Assembly (NCBI GenBank): GCA_020028115.1
Contig: JAHWYA010000101.1
Span: 1 to 12,028, forward strand
Origin: Anaeromyxobacter sp.
GTDB taxonomy: Bacteria; Myxococcota; Myxococcia; Myxococcales; Anaeromyxobacteraceae
DNA length: 12,028 nt
Direction of reading: 5' to 3'
In this document: piece by piece, positions 5,629 through 12,028 of the stretch
Position numbering within the stretch: position 1 is the stretch's first letter
Layout: the number at the start of each line of letters is the position of its first letter
Position numbers and translations under genes: made by a program
Notes under the pieces: model-generated
Databases searched by the model: none
What the model saw: the letters and a program-made list of their open reading frames with translations, nothing else
What the model was told of the DNA's origin: nothing

Positions 5629-8600
5629 ATGACCGAGACCGGGTACCCCCAGAAGCAGGGCCTCTACGACCCCCAGCACGAGCACGACGCCTGCGGCTTC
5701 GGCTTCGTCGTCGACGTGAAGGGGCGGCCGTCGCACGACATCGTCTCGAAGGCGCTGACCGTGCTCGTGAACCTCGAGCACCGCGGCGCCGTCGGCGCCG
5801 AGAAGAACACGGGCGACGGGGCCGGCATCCTCGTCCAGATGCCGCAGGGGTTCCTCCGCGCGGAGGCGGAGAAGCTCGGGATCACGCTGCCGCCGAAGCC
5901 CGGCCACTGGGCCGCCGGCATGGTCTTCCTCCCGCCGAACGACGACGGCCGCGTCGCGGTCGAGCGGCTCTTCGAGGACGTGGTCCGCGACGAGGGCCAG
6001 ACCTTCCTCGGCTGGCGCGACGTCCCCACGGACAACGCGACCCTCGGCCCCACGGCGCGGGCCTCGCAGCCGATCATCCGCCAGATCTTCGTCGGCCGCG
6101 GCACGAACTGCCCGGACGCGATGAGCTTCGAGCGGAAGCTCTACGTCATCCGGCGGCTCGTCGAGAAGAAGGTCTCGCGCTCGGCGATCCCGGGGCGCAC
6201 CCACTTCTACGTCCCGTCGCTCTCGCACAAGACCATCGTCTACAAGGGGATGCTGAACGCACCCCAGCTGCGCGAGTTCTACGTCGACCTCGCGAACCCC
6301 CAGCTCGTCTCGGCGATCGGGATGGTCCACTCGCGGTTCTCGACGAACACCTTCCCGTCGTGGTCGCGCGCGCACCCGTACCGCTACATCTCGCACAACG
6401 GCGAGATCAACACGCTGCGCGGGAACATCAACTGGATGCACGCGCGGCAGTCGATGATGCGGTCGTCGCTGTTCGGCGACGATCTCCAGAAGATCCTGAC
6501 CGTCGTCGACACCGAGGGCTCCGACTCCGGGATGTTCGACAACGTGCTCGAGCTCCTCACGCTCTCCGGGCGCGAGCTGCCGCACGCGATGATGATGATG
6601 GTGCCGGAGCCGTGGAACCGGCACGAGTCGATGAGCGCCGCGAAGAAGGCGTTCTACGAATTCCACTCCTGCATCATGGAGCCGTGGGACGGCCCGGCGT
6701 CGATCGCGTTCACGGACGGCGTGCGCGTCGGCGCGGTCCTCGACCGCAACGGCCTGCGCCCGTCGCGCTACTACGTGACGAAGGACGGCCTGGTCGTCAT
6801 GGCGTCGGAGGTCGGGGTCCTCGACGTCCCGCCGGAGCACGTGCAGGAGAAGGGCCGGCTCCAGCCCGGGCGCATGTTCCTCGTCGACACCTCCGAGGGG
6901 CGCATCGTCGCGGACGAGGACCTGAAGGAGCGGATCGCGAAGCAGCACCCGTACCGCGAGTGGCTCGAGCGCTACTCCGTGCCGCTGCGCCACCTCGGCA
7001 AGCCGCCGAAGGTCCACGAGCCGGCCCACGAGACCGTCCTCCGCCGCCAGGAGGTCTTCGGCTACACCGAGGAGGACGTGAAGCTGCTCATCACGCCCAT
7101 GGCGACGACCGGCACCGAGCCGATCGGCTCGATGGGCACCGATACGCCGCTCGCGGTCCTCTCGGAGAAGCCGCAGCCGCTCTTCGCGTACTTCAAGCAG
7201 CTCTTCGCGCAGGTCACGAACCCGCCCGTCGACGCCATCCGCGAGGAGATCATCATGGCGGTGGAGACGGCGGTCGGGCCGGAGGGGAACCTCCTCGAGC
7301 CCGGCCCCGAGTCCTGCCGCCAGCTCTCGCTGCCGACGCCGGTCCTCCGGAACGAGGAGCTCGAGAAGATCCGCCACTGCGACGGCGGCCAGGCCTCCCG
7401 CGGGCTGAAGACGATCACGCTTCCGATCCTGTTCCGGGCGGCGGGCGGCGGGTCCGCGCTCCGCAAGGCGCTCGAGGACCTCCGGTTCAAGGCCTCCGAG
7501 TGCATCGCGGAGGGCTACAACGTCATCGTCCTCTCCGACCGCGGGCACGACGCGGACGACGCGCCGATCCCGTCGCTCCTCGCCGTCGCGGCGGTGCACC
7601 ACCACCTCATCCGCGAGGGGACCCGCACGCGCATCGGCCTCGTCCTCGAGTCGGGCGAGCCGCGCGAGGTCCACCACTTCGCGCTCCTCGTCGGCTACGG
7701 CGCGTCGGCGGTGAACCCGTACCTCACGTTCGAGACCATCCACGACCAGGTGGGCCTCGGGCTCATCCCCGGCCCGGCGGAGGACGCCGAGAAGAAGTAC
7801 GTGAAGGCCGTGAACAAGGGGATCGTGAAGGTGATCTCCAAGATGGGGATCTCGACGATCCAGAGCTACCACGGCGCCCAGGTGTTCGAGGCCATCGGCC
7901 TCAACCAGGACTTCATCGACGAGTACTTCACCTGGACCGCGACGCGCGTCGGCGGCGTCGGCATCGACGTCGTCGCGAAGGAGGCGCGGCTCCGCAACGA
8001 GCGCGGCTTCCCGCCGAAGCGGCCCATCGTCCACACGAGCCTCCCGGCGGGCGGCCAGTACAAGTGGCGCGCGACCGGCGAGTACCACCTCTTCAACCCG
8101 GAGACGGTGCACAAGCTCCAGTACGCCTGCCGCACCGGCAACTACGAGCTGTTCAAGGAGTACACCGCGCTCGTCGACCGGCAGGCGAGGAACCTCTGCA
8201 CGCTCCGCGGGCTCATGGACCTGAAGCCCGGGCCGAGGCCCGTGCCGCTCGACGAGGTCGAGCCGGTCGAGTCCATCGTGCGGCGGTTCAAGACCGGCGC
8301 GATGAGCTACGGCTCCATCTCGAAGGAGGCGCACGAGGCGCTCGCCGTCGCGATGAACCGGCTCGGCGGCAAGTCGAACACCGGCGAGGGCGGCGAGGAC
8401 CCGGCGCGCTACCTCAAGGAGGACAACGGCGACTCGAAGAACTCGGCGATCAAGCAGGTCGCGTCGGGCCGCTTCGGGGTCACGAGCGAGTACCTCGTGA
8501 ACGCCCGCGAGCTGCAGATCAAGATGGCGCAGGGCGCGAAGCCGGGCGAGGGCGGCCAGCTCCCCGGCTCGAAGGTGTACCCGTGGATCGCGAAGACGCG

Positions 8601-10251
8601 CCACGCGACGCCGGGCGTCGGGCTCATCAGCCCGCCGCCGCACCACGACATCTACTCGATCGAGGACCTCGCGCAGCTCATCCACGACCTCAAGAACGCG
8701 AACCACCGCGCGCGCGTGTCGGTGAAGCTCGTGGCCGAGGTCGGGGTCGGGACGATCGCCGCGGGCGTCGCGAAGGCGCACGCGGACGTCGTGCTCATCT
8801 CCGGGCACGACGGCGGCACGGGCGCCTCGCCGCTCACCTCGATCAAGCACGCGGGCATCCCGTGGGAGCTCGGCCTCGCCGAGACGCACCAGGTCCTCGT
8901 GATGAACGACCTCCGCTCGCGCATCGCGGTGGAGGTCGACGGGCAGCTCAAGACCGGCCGCGACGTCGTCATCGGCGCGCTGCTCGGGGCCGAGGAGTTC
9001 GGGTTCGCCACCGGGCCGCTCGTCGTGCTCGGCTGCATCATGATGCGGGCCTGCCACCTCAACACCTGCCCGGTGGGCGTCGCGACGCAGGACCCGAAGC
9101 TCCGGGCGAAGTTCACCGGCGACCCGGCCCACGTCGTGAACTTCATGCGCTTCGTCGCGCAGGAGGTCCGCGAGCTCATGGCGGAGCTCGGCTACCGCAC
9201 CGTCGACGAGATGGTCGGCCGGTCCGAGCGGATCGAGATGCGCCGCGCGGTCGACCACTGGAAGGCGCGCAACCTCGACTTCACCCGGATCCTCCACAAG
9301 CCGACGGTGCCGAAGCACTACGGGCGGACCTGCCAGATCCCGCAGGACCACGGGATCGAGCGGACGCTCGACGCGACGACGCTCCTCGAGCTCGCGCGGC
9401 CGGCCATCGAGGAGTGCAAGCCGGTCCAGGCGTCACTCCCGATCCGGAACACGATGCGGGTCGTCGGCACGATGACGGGCTCCGAGATCACCCGCCGCTA
9501 CGGCGCGGTCGGGCTGCCGGAGGACACGATCAAGTTCCACTTCAAGGGCTCGGCGGGCCAGTCGTTCGGCGCGTTCGTGCCGAAGGGGATGACCCTCCTC
9601 CTCGAGGGCGACGCGAACGACTACGTCGGCAAGGGGCTCTCCGGCGGGAAGATCGTGGTGTTCCCGCCGCGCGAGGCCACCTTCGTCGCCGAGGAGAACA
9701 TCATCGTCGGGAACGTGGCGTTCTACGGCGCGACCGGCGGGGAGGCGTACATCCGCGGGCTCGCCGGCGAGCGGTTCTGCGTCCGCAACTCGGGCCTGAA
9801 CGCGGTCGTCGAGGGCGTCGGCGACCACGGCTGCGAGTACATGACCGGCGGGCGCGTCGTCGTCCTCGGCTCCACCGGCCGGAACTTCGCGGCCGGCATG
9901 TCCGGCGGCGTCGCCTACGTGCTCGACGCCGACGGCCAGTTCATCCCGAGCTGCAACAAGGAGATGGTCGGGCTGACCGTGCTCTCGCTCGTGGACGATC
10001 CCGACGAGGCGCTGGCGGTGCGCGCGATGATCGAGCGACACGTGCACTGGACCCAGAGCGTCCACGCGCGCCGGATCCTCGAGCGGTGGGCGGAGAACCT
10101 CCCGAGGTTCGTCCGGGTGCTCCCGCACGACTACCGGCGGGTGGTCGACGCGCAGCGCAAGATGCAGGACAAGGGGCTGTCGCCCGAGGACGCGGAGATG
10201 GCGGCCTTCGAGCAGAACGCGCGCGACGAGGCGCGGGTGGGCGGGAACTAG
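5629..10251 (+). CDS. gltB: Glutamate synthase (NADPH) large subunit, GltB
   Basis: 1540-residue large subunit of NADPH-dependent glutamate synthase. It hydrolyses glutamine, channels ammonia to 2-oxoglutarate and reduces the product to glutamate. The domains run in the standard order. The class II glutamine amidotransferase spans about 22-430; its nucleophile C22 lies in DACGFGF, so a 21-residue propeptide should be removed, and NGEINT is at 257-262. A central linker domain follows (about 480-790). The FMN-binding synthase domain (about 830-1200) contains KPGEGGQ at 971-977 and SGHDGGTG at 1058-1065. The 3Fe-4S cysteines C1136, C1142 and C1147 keep the C-x5-C-x4-C spacing. The GXGXG beta-helix covers about 1275-1470. 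Length and motifs are complete. The ATG is preceded by GAAGGA (5613-5618), and the frame cannot sensibly begin later than the propeptide. gltD follows 60 bases downstream as the second gene of the operon. Confidence 0.98.
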   Translation: MTETGYPQKQGLYDPQHEHDACGFGFVVDVKGRPSHDIVSKALTVLVNLEHRGAVGAEKNTGDGAGILVQMPQGFLRAEAEKLGITLPPKPGHWAAGMVFLPPNDDGRVAVERLFEDVVRDEGQTFLGWRDVPTDNATLGPTARASQPIIRQIFVGRGTNCPDAMSFERKLYVIRRLVEKKVSRSAIPGRTHFYVPSLSHKTIVYKGMLNAPQLREFYVDLANPQLVSAIGMVHSRFSTNTFPSWSRAHPYRYISHNGEINTLRGNINWMHARQSMMRSSLFGDDLQKILTVVDTEGSDSGMFDNVLELLTLSGRELPHAMMMMVPEPWNRHESMSAAKKAFYEFHSCIMEPWDGPASIAFTDGVRVGAVLDRNGLRPSRYYVTKDGLVVMASEVGVLDVPPEHVQEKGRLQPGRMFLVDTSEGRIVADEDLKERIAKQHPYREWLERYSVPLRHLGKPPKVHEPAHETVLRRQEVFGYTEEDVKLLITPMATTGTEPIGSMGTDTPLAVLSEKPQPLFAYFKQLFAQVTNPPVDAIREEIIMAVETAVGPEGNLLEPGPESCRQLSLPTPVLRNEELEKIRHCDGGQASRGLKTITLPILFRAAGGGSALRKALEDLRFKASECIAEGYNVIVLSDRGHDADDAPIPSLLAVAAVHHHLIREGTRTRIGLVLESGEPREVHHFALLVGYGASAVNPYLTFETIHDQVGLGLIPGPAEDAEKKYVKAVNKGIVKVISKMGISTIQSYHGAQVFEAIGLNQDFIDEYFTWTATRVGGVGIDVVAKEARLRNERGFPPKRPIVHTSLPAGGQYKWRATGEYHLFNPETVHKLQYACRTGNYELFKEYTALVDRQARNLCTLRGLMDLKPGPRPVPLDEVEPVESIVRRFKTGAMSYGSISKEAHEALAVAMNRLGGKSNTGEGGEDPARYLKEDNGDSKNSAIKQVASGRFGVTSEYLVNARELQIKMAQGAKPGEGGQLPGSKVYPWIAKTRHATPGVGLISPPPHHDIYSIEDLAQLIHDLKNANHRARVSVKLVAEVGVGTIAAGVAKAHADVVLISGHDGGTGASPLTSIKHAGIPWELGLAETHQVLVMNDLRSRIAVEVDGQLKTGRDVVIGALLGAEEFGFATGPLVVLGCIMMRACHLNTCPVGVATQDPKLRAKFTGDPAHVVNFMRFVAQEVRELMAELGYRTVDEMVGRSERIEMRRAVDHWKARNLDFTRILHKPTVPKHYGRTCQIPQDHGIERTLDATTLLELARPAIEECKPVQASLPIRNTMRVVGTMTGSEITRRYGAVGLPEDTIKFHFKGSAGQSFGAFVPKGMTLLLEGDANDYVGKGLSGGKIVVFPPREATFVAEENIIVGNVAFYGATGGEAYIRGLAGERFCVRNSGLNAVVEGVGDHGCEYMTGGRVVVLGSTGRNFAAGMSGGVAYVLDADGQFIPSCNKEMVGLTVLSLVDDPDEALAVRAMIERHVHWTQSVHARRILERWAENLPRFVRVLPHDYRRVVDAQRKMQDKGLSPEDAEMAAFEQNARDEARVGGN

Positions 10252-10263
10252 TCCTTCGACTTC

Positions 10264-10283
10264 GGTGCCCGCAGGCGGGCGCC
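10264..10283 (+). other. GC hairpin in the gltB-gltD gap
   Basis: GGTGCCCG (10264-10271) pairs with CGGGCGCC (10276-10283) through seven Watson-Crick pairs and one T-G wobble, around the loop CAGG. It starts 12 bases after the gltB stop and ends just before the gltD ribosome binding site. It could stabilise the gltB transcript end or tune the GltB:GltD ratio. No T-tract follows, so full termination is unlikely. Confidence 0.45.
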
Positions 10284-10311
10284 CACGCTCAGGACCAAGG
10301 CGGAAGGAAAC

Positions 10312-11799
10312 ATGGGAAAGGTGACGGGCTTCATGGAGTACCGGCGCGAGCCGCAGCACGACCGCGCGCCGGCGGAGCGGGTGAAGGACTGGAAGGAGAT
10401 GCACCCGCCCGTCGCGGAGAAGACGCTCCGCGAGCAGGGCGCCCGCTGCATGGACTGCGGGATCCCCTTCTGCCACACCGGCAAGCTCCTCGCCGGCATG
10501 GCGTCGGGCTGTCCGGTGAACAACCTCATCCCGGAGTGGAACGACCTCGTCTGCGAGGGCCAGTGGGAAGAGGCGTACATCCGGCTCGCGAAGACGAACA
10601 ACTTCCCCGAGTTCACCGGCCGCGTCTGCCCGGCGCCGTGCGAGGGGAGCTGCACGCTCGGGATCATCGACCCGCCGGTCACGATCAAGCTCATCGAGTG
10701 CGAGATCGTCGACCGCGCGTTCGCGGCCGGGCTCGTGAAGCCGCAGCCGCCGCCGGTGCGCACCGGCAAGCGCGTGGCCGTCGTGGGCTCCGGCCCAGCC
10801 GGGCTCGCGTGCGCGCAGCAGCTCAACCGCGCCGGGCACCTCGTCACCGTCTTCGAGCGCGCCGACCGGGTGGGCGGGCTCCTCATGTACGGCATCCCGA
10901 ACATGAAGCTCGACAAGGCCATCGTCGATCGCCGCGTGAAGCAGCTCGCCGACGAGGGCGTCCGCTTCGTGACCGGGACCGAGATCGGCAAGCACATCCC
11001 CGCCGACCGGCTGCCGAAGGAGTACGACTCGGTCGTGCTCTGCGGCGGCGCGACCCAGGCGCGCGATCTCCCGGTCGAGGGGCGGAACCTGAAGGGCATC
11101 CACCTCGCGATGGACTTCCTCACCGCGAACACGAAGTCGCTCCTCGACTCGAACCACGCCGACGGCCAGTTCGTCTCCGCGAAGGGTAAGGCGGTCGTCG
11201 TGATCGGCGGCGGCGACACCGGGACCGACTGCGTCGGGACCTCCATCCGCCACGGCGCGAAGAGCCTCACGCAGCTCGAGATCCTCCCGCGCCCGCCGGA
11301 CGAGCGCGCCGCGGACAACCCGTGGCCGCAGTGGCCGAAGATCTTCAGGGTGGACTACGGACAGGAGGAGGCGAAGGTGCTGTGGGGGAAGGACCCGCGC
11401 GACTTCGCCATCCTCACGAAGCGCTTCGTCGACGACGGCAAGGGCAACGTGAAGGCGCTCGAGGTGGTGCGGGTCGAGTGGAAGAAGGGCGCCGACGGCC
11501 GCTTCGGGCCGCAGGAGGTCCCGGGCACGCAGCGGACCATCCCCGCGGACCTCGTCCTCCTCGCCCTCGGCTTCACCGGCCCGGAGAGGCCCGTCCCGCA
11601 GCAGCTCGGCGTCCGGCTCGACGACCGCGGCAACGTCTGGACCGACGAGAACAAGATGACGAACGTCCCCGGCATCTTCGCCGCGGGCGACATGTCGCGC
11701 GGCCAGTCGCTCATCGTCTGGGCGATCCGCGAGGGCCGCCAGGCGGCGCAGGCCGTCGACCGCTGGCTCGAGTACGGCGAGACGGTGCTGCCTCCGTAG
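10312..11799 (+). CDS. gltD: Glutamate synthase (NADPH) small subunit, GltD
   Basis: 495-residue flavoprotein that passes electrons from NADPH through FAD and 4Fe-4S centres to the FMN of GltB. The N-terminal domain has two cysteine groups, C46/C49/C54/C67 and C106/C110/C114, as in the GltD/dihydropyrimidine dehydrogenase family. The FAD fold begins with VVGSGPAG (G159, G161, G164). The NADPH fold begins with [10 protein letters not shown] (G299-G301). The C-terminal FAD contact FAAGD precedes [14 protein letters not shown]. The near-invariant family stretch [10 protein letters not shown] is present. Length is normal and no expected motif is missing. The ATG is preceded by GGAAGG (10302-10307). 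The gene sits 60 bases after gltB and is presumably cotranscribed. Similar flavoproteins can act alone, but adjacency to a full gltB makes GltD the clear call. Confidence 0.97.
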   Translation: MGKVTGFMEYRREPQHDRAPAERVKDWKEMHPPVAEKTLREQGARCMDCGIPFCHTGKLLAGMASGCPVNNLIPEWNDLVCEGQWEEAYIRLAKTNNFPEFTGRVCPAPCEGSCTLGIIDPPVTIKLIECEIVDRAFAAGLVKPQPPPVRTGKRVAVVGSGPAGLACAQQLNRAGHLVTVFERADRVGGLLMYGIPNMKLDKAIVDRRVKQLADEGVRFVTGTEIGKHIPADRLPKEYDSVVLCGGATQARDLPVEGRNLKGIHLAMDFLTANTKSLLDSNHADGQFVSAKGKAVVVIGGGDTGTDCVGTSIRHGAKSLTQLEILPRPPDERAADNPWPQWPKIFRVDYGQEEAKVLWGKDPRDFAILTKRFVDDGKGNVKALEVVRVEWKKGADGRFGPQEVPGTQRTIPADLVLLALGFTGPERPVPQQLGVRLDDRGNVWTDENKMTNVPGIFAAGDMSRGQSLIVWAIREGRQAAQAVDRWLEYGETVLPP

Positions 11800-11812
11800 G
11801 CGGCGACCGTCA

Positions 11813-11841
11813 CGAGCTCCGAGCGCCCGAGCTCCGAGCGC
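11813..11841. repeat. Two 14-base direct repeats after gltD
   Basis: CGAGCTCCGAGCGC occurs at 11813-11826 and again at 11828-11841, a period of 15 bases. Because GAGCTC is its own reverse complement, the two copies can also fold as a 6-bp stem (11814-11819 with 11829-11834) around nine bases. The repeat begins 14 bases after the gltD stop and may be part of a transcript-end structure or a local duplication. Confidence 0.7.
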
Positions 11842-11850
11842 GCGAGACGC

Positions 11851-11878
11851 CCGGCCGCCGAGAGGGGTCGTCGGCCGG
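11851..11878 (+). terminator. Possible gltBD terminator hairpin
   Basis: CCGGCCG (11851-11857) and CGGCCGG (11872-11878) form a perfect 7-bp stem around a 14-base loop, 52 bases past the gltD stop. A competing fold pairs GACGCCCG (11846-11853) with CGGGCGTC (11892-11899). Neither is followed by a T-tract. With the direct repeat just before it, this stretch is the likeliest site for ending the gltBD transcript, but the assignment is weak. Confidence 0.3.
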
Positions 11879-11966
11879 TGGCTCGCGGTCGCGGGCGTCG
11901 TCGTGCTGGCGCTCGCCGCGCGGGCGATGGTCGCCGCGCTCCAGTACGCTTCCGCCGGGGGCTCGC

Positions 11967-12028
11967 GTGACGCTGCCGACCTTCGGTCCCGCGCACCTCG
12001 CCATCGTGGCCGCCGTCCCGCTCGCGGC
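11967..12028 (+). CDS. Possible start of a membrane protein cut by the window edge (YwaF/TIGR02206-like)
   Basis: A frame opening at GTG 11967 reads MTLPTFGPAHLAIVAAVPLA and runs off the end, so only 20 codons are visible. An aromatic-G-P-A-H-L motif followed by a hydrophobic stretch resembles, from memory, the start of TIGR02206/YwaF-type integral membrane proteins. A G-run (11957-11961) five bases upstream is a poor ribosome binding site. The frame is open further upstream without a better start. The 11800-11966 stretch before it holds only repeats and hairpins that I can support. The call is tentative. Confidence 0.35.
   Translation, partial: MTLPTFGPAHLAIVAAVPLA

Noticed and set aside
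5551..9351. A very long open frame (1266 codons) on the minus strand opposite gltB
   Set aside because: It is Arg/Asp/Val-rich low-complexity translation typical of the shadow of a GC-rich gene. gltB on the other strand has complete catalytic and cofactor motifs.
6360..11189. A 1609-codon plus-strand frame crossing gltB, the gap and most of gltD
   Set aside because: It is out of frame with both well-supported genes, Arg/Pro/Gly-rich and without any domain; its length comes from the lack of AT-rich stop codons.
11878..11990. Hydrophobic reading RWLAVAGVVVLALAARAMVAALQY as a gene or signal anchor
   Set aside because: It lacks a suitable upstream start and ribosome binding site, and it becomes Arg-rich soon after. 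It could still be real if the window were longer.

Overview
The window looks like ordinary chromosome from a very GC-rich bacterium whose third codon positions are almost all G or C. Long stop-free shadow frames on the opposite strands follow from this composition. The gene content is an NtrC-like regulator, a System II cytochrome c assembly pair, a lipoprotein with no recognised family, and a two-subunit NADPH glutamate synthase. Together with the composition this suggests a Myxococcota-type deltaproteobacterium, possibly near Anaeromyxobacter. That placement is inference from style and content, not from a search.

Layout. Positions 1-125 hold an 8-bp-arm inverted repeat and a -24/-12 (sigma-54-like) element just ahead of the first gene. 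Positions 126-1505 (+) encode a receiver/AAA+/Fis-type regulator of NtrC architecture with several altered key motifs. Positions 1506-1635 separate two convergent genes and hold two hexamer repeat arrays that together form one long imperfect inverted repeat around a 9-bp hairpin. Positions 3846-1636 (-) are a resB-ccsA pair with a possible -24/-12 promoter of its own. Positions 5412-4108 (-) encode an uncharacterised secreted lipoprotein, followed by a 9-bp hairpin. Positions 5413-5628 are a divergent promoter region. Positions 5629-11799 (+) are gltB-gltD. The last 230 bases hold a short direct repeat, GC-rich hairpins and perhaps the first 20 codons of a membrane protein cut by the window edge.

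How the genes work together. GltB and GltD form glutamate synthase, which makes glutamate from glutamine and 2-oxoglutarate using NADPH. ResB and CcsA bring heme across the cytoplasmic membrane and attach it to apocytochromes c. These are two separate housekeeping modules that happen to be neighbours. No mobile element, CRISPR array, tRNA or rRNA was seen. The most unusual items are the regulator, whose GAFTGA loop and Walker B aspartate are both replaced, and the repeat-built inverted repeat downstream of it. No complete novel system was found.
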